Source: Tetrapisispora phaffii CBS 4417 (Eukaryota > Ascomycota > Saccharomycetes > Saccharomycetales > Saccharomycetaceae). From it: a DNA stretch of 64,000 nucleotides. The notes under the pieces are model-generated. The model searched no databases. It was not told the DNA's origin and saw only the letters and a program-made list of their open reading frames with translations. Location: positions 124,001 to 188,000 of the forward strand of contig NC_016527.1 in NCBI RefSeq assembly GCF_000236905.1. The letters run 5' to 3'. Position numbers and translations under genes: made by a program. Of the stretch, positions 28,442 through 38,042 are shown piece after piece (the first letter of the stretch is position 1; every line of letters starts with the position of its first letter).

Positions 28442-31384
28442 CTAAGATGTCCATTTTGGGATAGCAAATCCATCTTTATCATAATTGATTGTTGATTCGC
28501 TATTGAATGGAAATTCCGCTTGCGAAAGTAATTCAATATCCTTGCATAATTGATGAATTAATATGGAATCAAATCCTACTTGATTAGTAGATGAAATTAA
28601 ATTAGATGGAGACTTACTGCCAGCAGTATGTTGCCAATTATTATTTAAAAATGCAACAATTTTATCAATTTTGATTAATGTCATTTCATCATCAGTAAAT
28701 TGAAGAGCTCTAGTCAGGACATTTTTTGTAAATTTAAGTAGATCAATTTGTAATAAAACACTATTTCTACATGTAGAGAAAAAAGAGCAGAGTTTATCAT
28801 AAAATTTAGGATTATTTACCAAACCGTATGATACAAAAGCTAGAGATTGAAATGACGTAATTTTTGTAAAAGTATTAATATAATTACCAAAGGATTGATA
28901 ATCATCATCCAAATTATAAAAAGGATCAATTAAATCAGAACTCTTTACTAAAATGTTACTTTTGTTTTCATTATACTTAAAATCTATTGATAGCAAATCT
29001 GGAGAAATTTGTGTTATTTTTATATTCTGATGTAACAATTGTTGAAAGCATATTAAAATAATTTTCATACCAGTAGCAACATACTTATCAATTTTTGTAA
29101 ATTCCACAGCTGTATTAAAAAGCTGTGGCGGAATTCTATTACTCTTTAATTCTGTTAATAATTGGACCAAAATAAATGATTCCTGATCTAGAATAGGCCC
29201 AACTAATTTGTCACCATACTGAGGTATCATGCTTAATATTAAAGGCAGAAAATATGTTGTATTAATCAATTCACTTAGAAAAGGAACTCCGTGATGCATC
29301 AGTTTATGTGTCGATTTAATATAATATTTCCAGCTCGCTAATTTGATATTTTTTGATGGAATATTCATTATGCTAACATGCCAATTGATAAATTCAGGTA
29401 TCAATCTTCTAGAAATTCTGATTTCAGGATTGATTGGTTGAGGAGAAATATTCCTGAAATCTGAATTAGTAATAGTAGATGCTTGTCTGCTCAATGTCTT
29501 GTAAGGAGAAATGTTTATGTTTGAAATAGGTCTTGTAATGGAATCAGGTGAATCAAAGGTGTCACTCAACATAATATTAATACATTTGAAAATAGTATAA
29601 AATGTTTGCGAATCAGATAGAAGTTGTTCAGGTGGAATATTTTTTATAAGATATGTAATAAATTTGTCAGCAAACCATGTTGCGTGAGAAGATAATTTTA
29701 GTATTATTATATGAGAGATTCTTGTATGTACATTTCCGCCCTGGAAAAGTGTTACCACGTCCAAATACTTTAAACACCATTCAACCCAATATTTCGTCGC
29801 GGTACATTCCAAATACTTTAAAATCAGCTCTAGCTTAAATTGATCATCCATGATTAAATCCAAGTATTCTTTTTTCATTATTCCCATTTGAATCAAATAA
29901 TGATATACTGTAGAAGATGGAAAAACAGAATCATTGCAATCTAGAAAACTGTTCTTTAAAATATTTGGTTTATCGAGTAAATAGGATAAACCACCCATTG
30001 CAATGAATTTTTTTTTCACTATAGAATTGTTATATCTACAATCATAGTCAAATATTGAATATATGATGTCATATGATTTCTCATTATTCTTGGATTCTAA
30101 TAGAGTAAACAAAGCGTCAGATATACTAATAGGATCACCGTCATTAAAGAGAACCGACAAATTACCTACCATTTGCCCTTTAGCTACCTTTTTAAGAAGA
30201 TAATCTTCATTTTTCGTAGCTGATTCAGGTAGTTTCATATTTGAATTCATTCTTTCCAAAGTCATAATATTGAGTTTCGATGCTGTTCTTTTAATTGGAG
30301 ACATATTTGTTCTTCTTTTTGGTGAGACATCGCTCCCATTTTCTCTGAAATCATCATCCCAATCATTTGCAAATTTTTCTTTAAATTTATTTAATTTACT
30401 ATCTGAATCATCAGTTGCATAATTAGCTTTTAAGGGCGGTAAATCATCTTCGACATTTAACCATTCATGTTGTAAGAGCTGCCTTGCTGTAGGCCTTAAA
30501 TACATATTTTTTTGAAAACATTTTGACAAAAAATCTAATCCGAGTTTTGAAACTAAGTCTTCTGGAGGAAAGTATATATCATTTTCAATTGCATAATAAA
30601 TATTCACGTCAATAAGGTTATGGAATGGTGGATTTCCTGTTAGCAATTCCACGACAGTAGCACCTAATGACCATATATCACTTAAAGTCGATGCACCTCT
30701 ATTGCCTATAATTTCTGGTGCCATCCAATTCAAAGAACCTGCTAAAGTCATTGCCATTGTTGCATTACTAACTTTTGTAGATACACCAAAATCAGCTAAT
30801 TTAACCACATTATCCGAATCCAATAATAAATTTGCTGCTTTAATATCTCTGTGAATTACACCTTGTTCATGTAAATAGACCAATCCATGTAATGTTTGTC
30901 TAATGAACATTTTTGCATCTGCTTCCGAGATACCTTTATTTGATGAAATTAATTTTTTTAATGAACCCTTTGAACAGTATTCTAGTATGATATATAATGT
31001 ATCCATTTTTTGTATAAAACCATGGTATTTTACAATATTTCTATTATTTAAATTCTTCAACAAATGAATTTCTGACATTATGTCATTAAGTTCCTCATCA
31101 TTATCGTAATTGACTTCTTTGATTGCTACAATTTGAGCAGTTTTTTTATTAATAGCTTTATATACCACTCCAAAAGAACCTTTACCAATAACACCTTTCA
31201 ATTGATATTGTACTCTGGTTCTTTCATTAGCAGGTTGATTATCTTGTTTTGATGTCTCCAAATACCTATTTTTTGGTAAATTAGGCAATACATTTTCATG
31301 GTTAGTAGAATCTACAAGAACCGATTCCAGTTCTTGTGCAGGAGTTAGACAAACTCTACCGGCACTCACATCTGCCTTCTCCAT
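28442..31384 (-). CDS. CDC15: Mitotic exit network kinase Cdc15
   Basis: The protein is 980 residues (yeast 974). An N-terminal STE20/MST-type kinase domain starts about residue 60: GKGSFGVV (67-74), VAIKEV with K89, HRDIKAANLL (178-187), DFGVS (198-202), and LAGSLNWMAPE as activation segment. The long C-terminal region (300-980) is helical with no second catalytic domain; in yeast it carries the localisation and self-association parts. Family knowledge: Cdc15 is activated by Tem1 at the spindle pole body and activates Dbf2-Mob1 to drive mitotic exit. All catalytic residues are intact. Start ATG at 31382-31384. Confidence 0.97.
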   Translation of the reverse strand: MEKADVSAGRVCLTPAQELESVLVDSTNHENVLPNLPKNRYLETSKQDNQPANERTRVQYQLKGVIGKGSFGVVYKAINKKTAQIVAIKEVNYDNDEELNDIMSEIHLLKNLNNRNIVKYHGFIQKMDTLYIILEYCSKGSLKKLISSNKGISEADAKMFIRQTLHGLVYLHEQGVIHRDIKAANLLLDSDNVVKLADFGVSTKVSNATMAMTLAGSLNWMAPEIIGNRGASTLSDIWSLGATVVELLTGNPPFHNLIDVNIYYAIENDIYFPPEDLVSKLGLDFLSKCFQKNMYLRPTARQLLQHEWLNVEDDLPPLKANYATDDSDSKLNKFKEKFANDWDDDFRENGSDVSPKRRTNMSPIKRTASKLNIMTLERMNSNMKLPESATKNEDYLLKKVAKGQMVGNLSVLFNDGDPISISDALFTLLESKNNEKSYDIIYSIFDYDCRYNNSIVKKKFIAMGGLSYLLDKPNILKNSFLDCNDSVFPSSTVYHYLIQMGIMKKEYLDLIMDDQFKLELILKYLECTATKYWVEWCLKYLDVVTLFQGGNVHTRISHIIILKLSSHATWFADKFITYLIKNIPPEQLLSDSQTFYTIFKCINIMLSDTFDSPDSITRPISNINISPYKTLSRQASTITNSDFRNISPQPINPEIRISRRLIPEFINWHVSIMNIPSKNIKLASWKYYIKSTHKLMHHGVPFLSELINTTYFLPLILSMIPQYGDKLVGPILDQESFILVQLLTELKSNRIPPQLFNTAVEFTKIDKYVATGMKIILICFQQLLHQNIKITQISPDLLSIDFKYNENKSNILVKSSDLIDPFYNLDDDYQSFGNYINTFTKITSFQSLAFVSYGLVNNPKFYDKLCSFFSTCRNSVLLQIDLLKFTKNVLTRALQFTDDEMTLIKIDKIVAFLNNNWQHTAGSKSPSNLISSTNQVGFDSILIHQLCKDIELLSQAEFPFNSESTINYDKDGFAIPKWTS

Positions 31385-32885
31385 AATATATCCTTACTTT
31401 ATGTGTATCAAAGGTAAACTAAAGCATCAAAGTAGATATCTATTCCAATACTTCAATGATAAGGTCAGTGATCGTTAGTATATATATATATATGTATGTA
31501 TGACTTGTGTCTTGTCTTTAATATTATTTGAACTCAATAACCATCTTTTGATATTAATATAGAGAGATACATACAATAAATGGATCAAGAATACCAATAT
31601 TTAGGGCAATTCGTCAAAAGAGACAAACTAAGTGACATAAAAGTAATCAGAGGCACAATATATATTCAATAAGCTTACATACTCTCAGTGGAATACATTA
31701 TAAAAATACCATATGAATAACTACATTTTTTTATTTTGAATCCATCTATACATCTATTCAAGATCATTCTTTAATGGGGCATAGGTTTTGCCAAATAAGA
31801 TGTCCTGCCACCTTGTTAAAATATTATGATAATATGTTGATATATTCAATACTTGTATTCCGATACTACGAAACAGGAGTATAATAGTATAAGTTATATG
31901 ATTCTAGAGGCACTATGCATATTCTTATAACTTTTCAAAATGGATTATCAGTTATAAATGTGAGTATACATGAATTTCTCCCCATCTTATAACCTCTTTC
32001 TCAGCGTGCATATTTTTTGGTGTTCAAGTAGTAAAAAAGTTGATGCTAATTGTATGATTTTGATATCTCAAAATCAAATACCAAATAGAACATAAAAAAT
32101 AGCCTATGGCAATAAACAATACATAAAGTGTTTTGTAATAGCGTGCTTTGTTCTAAATTAGAGATGCATCAAATTACAGCTTCAAGATTGAGACTGACAT
32201 TCCAATTTATCAATGACTTGCTTATAGCTTAAGCTATTCAGTAAATTATAATTAACCTCATGTGATAATTTTAATATGCAATTGTCTCAACAATCAGTGA
32301 AAAAAGAACAAAAGCTTTCGACTTCAACAAAATCATTTATTTAATGGCTTTTCCATAGATCTTTTATGATTAAGCTGGATCAGATTTTTGAACTTAGAAA
32401 TTATTAGTTTCAAAAGTTGGGAACGTCATATTGTTCATTAAACAATTGAATAATAAAAAATTAGTTTTATATCTGAAATGGGGAGCTACATTTAGAATCA
32501 AAATAAAATAAATTATTCATCGATCGCTAATTTTCCAAGTTTCGGGCTTTTTTTAATTTTGTAATTTTTATTTTATGCTTTAAAAAACATTAAGTACATT
32601 AATTAAGTACATATCGAGCTTGCAATCAACTATTGTTTTCAAAATATACGATATACTTTAAAAACATTTTTAATAAATTCAGTAAACATTCGTTGACGTG
32701 AGTTTCAATTGCAATTTTGGAATCAGTTTTTTGTAGTTAAGGAAGTTTAGTTAATCAGAAGCAAACAAAATCATTGAAGAAGGTAACGTGTACGATAACT
32801 AAGAATTCAGGTTAAATAATTTCATTGCACTAAAAAAGACAAGAACATAGCATATGTATATTTAAACTTCTTATTTTAAAAGATC
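31385..32885. other. Divergent CDC15-SWH1 intergenic region
   Basis: This spacer is 1,501 bp, AT-rich, with an alternating TA tract near 31480-31500. In S. cerevisiae this interval holds subtelomeric-type and dubious genes (YAR020 to YAR033); none is seen. Two short similar stretches (AGAGGCAC near 31650 and 31908) are the only internal repeat noticed. No RNA gene recognised. Confidence 0.4.
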
Positions 32886-35800
32886 ATGAGCGTAGTTGCA
32901 AACAATTCAATAGAATCAACTTCTACCCAAGTTGTGAGTAGACCTTTATTGAAGTTGAAATTATTGGATTCATTGAGACAAGGTAATTTTGAACAATTGA
33001 AACTTCTTATAGAGAGCAAACAATTCCAACCGTTAGATGATCCAACTATCTCCGGAGTTCTAAGTTTAATGCTAAATTATGCTATACAAGTGTCACCGAT
33101 GTCGTTGATTAAAGATATTGTCAACCACTCAGTTAATAATAGTAATAATGAAACTGATACTAGCAGTTCAGACACTTTTAAAAAATTACATTTAAATATT
33201 AATCAACAAGATTCAAATGGTAATACACCACTACATTTAGCATGCTTACAATCCAGAGGTGATGTAGTGTCATTTTTTATGGATCAAAGCCAAATAAATG
33301 ACTGTGTATTAAATAATCAAAGATTACAACCAATTGAAGTTTGTAAAAATTTAAATATTGCACAAATGATGCAATATAAAAGGTCAACATATGTCGGCGA
33401 AATTGCACAAGAATTTAGAACGGCTTTTAACAACAGAGATTTTGGTCATTTAGAAACCATATTAGGTAATCCAAGAAATGCTGAATTGTTGGACATAAAT
33501 GGCACGGATCCACAAACAGGTGATACTGTATTACATGAATTTGTTAAAAAGCGGGATATTATAATGTGCCGTTGGTTACTCGAGCATGGTGCTGATCCCT
33601 TTAAAAGAGATATCACTGGAGTTTTACCAATCGAAATACTAGGTACAGTTGCTGATAATACTGCTACAACAACAACAAAAGCTGCTATTGATTTAGAATT
33701 GAAAAAATTATTAACAGATGCTGCAAAAGAACAAAGTGTTGTTGATGTTAATGCAAATTTCTATGAACCTCCAAGTATGAGAGGCTATTTAAGTAAATGG
33801 ACTAACTTCGCACAGGGTTATAGACTGCGTTGGTTTGTATTGAGCGGCGATGGTATACTTTCATATTATAAAGATCAAGCTGATACAAAAAATGCATGCC
33901 GTGGTTCATTAAATCTGTCTAAATGTTCTTTACATTTAGATTCATCTGAGAAACTAAAATTTGAAATATACAGTGGGAAAGTGGATGAAGTGAGATGGCA
34001 TCTGAAAGGTAATCATTCTGTGGAGACAAACAAATGGGTTTGGGCTATTCAAGGTGCTATCAGATATGCCAAAGATAGGGAAAGAATGCTGCAATCGAAC
34101 CATGTTATTCCAAGTGTAATTAGTTCACCCTCTAACGGAGCTAATTTGAAACCTCATGAAATGACATCGGAAACAAGTCAACAGTATTTCAGTATGAAAC
34201 ATAAAAGAAATATCAGTAAAGTAACTACTCCGATTGCTGGTGAAGATATTGTTACATTGAGTGGTTCGATGCCTGAAACTAATGATATTGCCTTATCTAT
34301 ATCGGATTCCATTGCATTACCAATGTCCAGAATGTCTAGTAGCACTAAGGTTACAGAAATTATTACTCATAGTGTAAGTACAGATGCTATGAATGAGTTT
34401 CCAAACGATAAAAACGTTGATAAAATAGAGGAGACTACTACGCCTGTATTAGCTACTACCAATGATGACATTGAGTCATATAATTCCTCTGATGACGAGG
34501 AGAAAGTTTATGAACAAAATGTCGATATCACATACGATGGTGAAGATATAAAAAATAATTATGGACCTTTCGCTGAAAAACTAGAAATTTTACAAAATAC
34601 TATTTCTATGGAATTATTAACATTATCTGAGTTTTTAAAAGATATGTGTGCCAACTCCGATGATTGGCATACATTAGAGAAATCTTTAAATACTTTAATT
34701 TCAACATCTGCTGATTTAAATACCTTAACTAAAAAGAGAGATGACAAATTACTTAAAATATTAAGTAAGCAAAAAAATGTTAATAATATTTGGATTCAGT
34801 CTGTCAAAGAGTTAGAATTAGAATTATTTGAGAAAACAGAGAGGTTAGATTCATTAGAAAATGAAAGAAAGCAATTCAAAAAGATGATTACTACAAAAAT
34901 GAACGACTCTGGAAGTCTAATATTACCTAACCTAGCAAAAGAAAAAACTGATGAAACTGGGGTAGATATTAGCACAGAATCCGATCAAGAAACTTCAGTT
35001 ATACATAACGACCTCGCTATCAATACTGCTCTTGAAGAAGTTTCTAAGTATATCAAAGCAACGACAACAGAAGATCAAAGTTCTGATGGTGATGAGTTCT
35101 ATGATGCGGAAGATTTAGTCGAAGCCTCTGAAAACATTCCAGATGATGTAGTTTTAGAAGAAGAAAAAGAGGAATTCAAAAAACATGATGAACTAAAGAA
35201 TGTCGTTTCATCAACAGAGGAGGTTACAGAAGAAAGTAGTATTTCTACTGTAGTTGCTGTCAAAGAAATCTCAAGTGAAATTCAACAATTAGAAAAGCAA
35301 AATAGTTACAAGACAATTGGACCAAAGACCAAAATACAGAGAGACACTGAACTAAAATTATTAAAAGAATCTTCATTTGTCGGTTACGAGGATGGAGTCA
35401 GAACTAAATTAGAGTTAGATAGTGATAACAGACCTTCCGTTAGTCTATGGTCCGTTATGAAATCGATGGTTGGTAAAGATTTGAGTAGAATCGCGTTGCC
35501 TGTCACCTTTAATGAACCTTCTTCGATGTTACAAAGAGTAGCTGAAGATCTTGAATATTCCGAACTTTTAGATCAAGCGGCTAAATTTGAGGATTCGACA
35601 TTGAGATTATTATATGTTGCTGTATTTTCAACAACACCGTATTCCTCTACAATCAAGAGAGTTGCCAAACCATTCAATCCATTATTAGGTGAAACGTTTG
35701 AATATTCTAGGCCTGATAAGAATTATAGATTTTTATCTGAGCAAGTATCTCATCATCCTGTCATTTCAGCATTTTGGGCTGAATCACCAAAATGGGACAT

Positions 35801-36623
35801 GTGGGGGTCATTAGACGTTGAATCTAACTTTAATGGTAGAACATTTGCATTTAAACAAAAAGATTTCTGGCATTTAAAGATTAGGCCAGATTGTAGTGAA
35901 GTTGAAGATATTTATACGTGGAAAAAACCTGAAAATATATTAGTTGGTATTCTTATTGGCAGTCCTGAGATTGATAGTGTTGGTGATGTTAAAATCACTA
36001 ACCATGTTACTGGTGATTATTGTATCTTACATTATAAAGCTAGAGGATGGAGATCCAGTGGTGCTTATGAAGTTCGTGGTGAAGTGTATAATGCATCTGG
36101 GGAAAAGAAATGGGTACTGGGAGGCCATTGGAATGAAGCATGTTTTGCTAAGAAAGTTACTTTACAAAATCTTGATGATATTACATTAGATAGAAATGCT
36201 TCGAAGAACAACTCGAATACGAACAATATTTTTGAACCTAAAGATGACGGTAGCAAATTTTTAGTTTGGAAAGTTAACAAGAGACCTGAGGGACCTTTCA
36301 ACTTGACGTCGTTTGCAATTTCATTAAATGCATTGCAACCAAATTTGAAACATTGGCTGTCACCAACAGATACACGTCTAAGACCTGATCAAAGGGCTAT
36401 GGAAGATGGGAAATATGATTATGCTGCCGAAGAGAAGCATAGATTAGAAGAGAAGCAAAGAGCCGTTAGGAAGCTAAGAGAAGAGAACTCGGAAGTGTAT
36501 GAACCAAGATGGTTCAAACGAGAATTCGATCCATATACAAATGCAATGAACTGGAAGTTTGTAGGTGATTACTGGTCGAAGAGAAAAGAGCATCAATTGA
36601 CCGATGAATACGATATTTTCTAA
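32886..36623 (+). CDS. SWH1: Oxysterol-binding protein homolog Osh1/Osh2
   Basis: The protein is 1,245 residues (yeast Swh1 1,188, Osh2 1,283). Order of parts: ankyrin repeats (about 40-260; SNGNTPLHLAC is typical), PH domain (about 298-395, MRGYLSKWTNFAQGYRLRW), a long acidic linker, a FFAT motif EFYDAED at about residue 735 in an acidic context, and the sterol/PI4P transfer domain from about 850 with the signature EQVSHHP (about 951). Family knowledge: long Osh proteins bridge the ER, through VAP proteins Scs2/Scs22 binding the FFAT motif, to other membranes (nucleus-vacuole junction and Golgi for Osh1, cell cortex for Osh2). Neighbour CDC15 favours SWH1 (YAR042W), neighbour RPN4 favours OSH2 (YDL019C). 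Confidence 0.94.
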   Translation: MSVVANNSIESTSTQVVSRPLLKLKLLDSLRQGNFEQLKLLIESKQFQPLDDPTISGVLSLMLNYAIQVSPMSLIKDIVNHSVNNSNNETDTSSSDTFKKLHLNINQQDSNGNTPLHLACLQSRGDVVSFFMDQSQINDCVLNNQRLQPIEVCKNLNIAQMMQYKRSTYVGEIAQEFRTAFNNRDFGHLETILGNPRNAELLDINGTDPQTGDTVLHEFVKKRDIIMCRWLLEHGADPFKRDITGVLPIEILGTVADNTATTTTKAAIDLELKKLLTDAAKEQSVVDVNANFYEPPSMRGYLSKWTNFAQGYRLRWFVLSGDGILSYYKDQADTKNACRGSLNLSKCSLHLDSSEKLKFEIYSGKVDEVRWHLKGNHSVETNKWVWAIQGAIRYAKDRERMLQSNHVIPSVISSPSNGANLKPHEMTSETSQQYFSMKHKRNISKVTTPIAGEDIVTLSGSMPETNDIALSISDSIALPMSRMSSSTKVTEIITHSVSTDAMNEFPNDKNVDKIEETTTPVLATTNDDIESYNSSDDEEKVYEQNVDITYDGEDIKNNYGPFAEKLEILQNTISMELLTLSEFLKDMCANSDDWHTLEKSLNTLISTSADLNTLTKKRDDKLLKILSKQKNVNNIWIQSVKELELELFEKTERLDSLENERKQFKKMITTKMNDSGSLILPNLAKEKTDETGVDISTESDQETSVIHNDLAINTALEEVSKYIKATTTEDQSSDGDEFYDAEDLVEASENIPDDVVLEEEKEEFKKHDELKNVVSSTEEVTEESSISTVVAVKEISSEIQQLEKQNSYKTIGPKTKIQRDTELKLLKESSFVGYEDGVRTKLELDSDNRPSVSLWSVMKSMVGKDLSRIALPVTFNEPSSMLQRVAEDLEYSELLDQAAKFEDSTLRLLYVAVFSTTPYSSTIKRVAKPFNPLLGETFEYSRPDKNYRFLSEQVSHHPVISAFWAESPKWDMWGSLDVESNFNGRTFAFKQKDFWHLKIRPDCSEVEDIYTWKKPENILVGILIGSPEIDSVGDVKITNHVTGDYCILHYKARGWRSSGAYEVRGEVYNASGEKKWVLGGHWNEACFAKKVTLQNLDDITLDRNASKNNSNTNNIFEPKDDGSKFLVWKVNKRPEGPFNLTSFAISLNALQPNLKHWLSPTDTRLRPDQRAMEDGKYDYAAEEKHRLEEKQRAVRKLREENSEVYEPRWFKREFDPYTNAMNWKFVGDYWSKRKEHQLTDEYDIF

Positions 36624-36951
36624 TGTCTTTCCAAACGATAATGTACTTCATGTTTATTTATTTATTTATATGTTTTAATGATTAGATCTTGGACTAATGT
36701 AATATGCATCCAGGTGCAAGTGCACGTGTAAATAAGTGATATATATATAGTTCAGCTCAGTTCAGTTGTAGTGTAATATTTACCCTGCCCTGAACAGCTT
36801 AGAATACGTAACTGAGAAATAATTTCGATTCAAGATAGAAAGGCGGGTAAGCAGTATGGGCGTAGCAATAACATTTCCAGTTCTGATGGGACGTTTCAAG
36901 TTTTTAAGCTGGCAAATAGCAGTAAGCGGTAGTGCAGAGTGAGATTACGCG

Positions 36952-36980
36952 CTAGAAGCAACATCTTGTGTTGCTTCTAG
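36952..36980. repeat. Perfect 12-bp inverted repeat, 5-bp loop
   Basis: CTAGAAGCAACA and its exact complement flank TCTTG. The right arm supplies the first units of the adjoining heat-shock element, and the left arm has a mirrored GAA unit. Confidence 0.85.
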
Positions 36981-36987
36981 AACATTC
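36975..36987. promoter_or_regulatory. Heat-shock element (Hsf1 site) upstream of RPN4
   Basis: TTCtaGAAcaTTC is a perfect three-unit nTTCnnGAAnnTTCn array. RPN4 is a known Hsf1 target in S. cerevisiae. It lies about 1.06 kb before the ATG. Confidence 0.7.
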
Positions 36988-36993
36988 CGTGGA
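36986..36993 (+). promoter_or_regulatory. Pleiotropic drug response element (Pdr1/Pdr3 site)
   Basis: TCCGTGGA matches the PDRE consensus TCCGYGGR at all eight positions and overlaps the last heat-shock unit by two bases. Yeast RPN4 is known to be regulated by Pdr1/Pdr3. Confidence 0.6.
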
Positions 36994-37084
36994 TGTTTTG
37001 CCTTGACATAGAATACAATGCAGCCATAAAATTCAATACATACGGACAATTGAGCGAGCATGTGAACAGATAAAACCATCAACA

Positions 37085-37590
37085 GTCGCTTGTACGAGGC
37101 AGTCTGCCTTGTTTTCCCGTTGTGCGGGCCAAAGTTCTTGTGTTTCTTTTACAGAACGACCTCCGCGCCAGAGCTGACCACTGCAGCACTGCCTTGCAAC
37201 TATATGCACTGCCGGTCCTTCTCTCGTGCTGGCCTCCCTCCCCCTTCCAAATTGCTCGCTCTGTTACCTGTGCACGCCTCTACTGACCGCCCGTCAGCAT
37301 TCTATTTTCCTTTTTTTGTTGGCTCTTCAGTGAACTGCCCGCAAGAATGAAGTATCGGTCAAACGCTTGCCCCCCGCGCGCCTGTCTGTGGCTCAGATCG
37401 GCCGAATCGCAGTACGCCGAAGAACCAACCGCACAAGAACACACGAACAGAGAAAGAGCCCGTTCACTGATTGCTTTCCAGACGCAATGCAAACAAAAAC
37501 ACGCACATGCACACCCAACTATCGTGTCCGCCATTCGTGCGTCCCAGCGTTCTGGCCCTTCTGATCGTCCCCTTCCACGGCCCCACCCAC
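37085..37590. other. GC-rich island in the RPN4 upstream region
   Basis: Hand counts over several 60-base lines give about 55-58% GC, against roughly one third in neighbouring intergenic DNA. Open frames occur on both strands simply because stop codons are rare in GC-rich DNA. I recognise no protein, tRNA, RNase P, RNase MRP or SRP RNA in it. Confidence 0.6.
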
Positions 37591-37755
37591 CAATATAAAT
37601 GCAACGCAAAAAATTCAAGAAACCACTTTCAAAGGATTATTAATACAACAACAACAATAATGTGAGGTTAGAAACAGTTTCATCACTATCTGCACAATAT
37701 AAAATCTGCTGATTTCTTTTTCGGACGTTTGTACTATAGTTTCTCTTGTGCTTGT

Positions 37756-37799
37756 GCTTTTGATTCTTACATACTGTACAGTATGTAAGAATCAAAAGC
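37756..37799. repeat. Perfect 44-bp palindrome, no spacer
   Basis: Arms of 22 bp (GCTTTTGATTCTTACATACT plus GT, then its exact complement) meet at TGT|ACA. The flanking bases do not pair, so the palindrome is exactly 44 bp. It lies 244 bp before the RPN4 ATG, between a TATAAA at 37594 and a TA tract at about 37855. Confidence 0.95.
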
Positions 37800-37872
37800 T
37801 TAATATATTATGTTACATATACAATTTTACCTAATTGGTTTTAAGTTAAATAAAATATATATATATATATAA

Positions 37873-38037
37873 ATGCATATCCCGCCCATCCTCGTTATTT
37901 TGCAATTCGAATCGCTAAGTCTTGGATTTCAAGAGCTCACAAAATTATCCTCATCGATTGTGCGTAATATTTGCCTTTTTGTGGGATCTGTTTTGCAATA
38001 CAAAAATCTGAAAGAAAAAGATCAAAAAAAAAATTAA
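37873..38037 (+). CDS. Upstream open frame, 54 codons, before RPN4
   Basis: The ATG at 37873 opens a frame that runs through 54 codons to TAA at 38035-38037, five bases before the RPN4 ATG and in a different frame. Peptide start MHIPPILVILQF; I recognise no homolog. It would be in the mRNA only if transcription begins upstream, for example from TATAAA at 37594. If the TA tract just before it is the TATA element, the ATG is likely outside the transcript. Evidence is position and length only. Confidence 0.35.
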   Translation: MHIPPILVILQFESLSLGFQELTKLSSSIVRNICLFVGSVLQYKNLKEKDQKKN

Positions 38038-38042
38038 TACAA

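Larger units (their letters stand above)
36624..38042. other. RPN4 upstream region
   Basis: This 1,419-bp tandem spacer holds several separate signals: an E-box CACGTG (36723-36728), an inverted repeat with a heat-shock element and a drug-response element (36952-36993), a GC-rich island (37085-37590), a TATAAA at 37594-37599, a perfect palindrome (37756-37799), a TA tract (about 37855-37871) and a 54-codon upstream frame (37873-38037). Frames in the GC-rich part exist on both strands and are probably by-products of composition. Confidence 0.7.

Noticed and set aside
31385..32885. Solo LTR or transposon remnant in the CDC15-SWH1 spacer
   Set aside because: No TG...CA-bounded terminal repeat or target duplication could be found by eye.
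37090..37665. Five overlapping frames on both strands upstream of RPN4
   Set aside because: They overlap each other in a GC-rich stretch where stops are rare; none shows a protein family.
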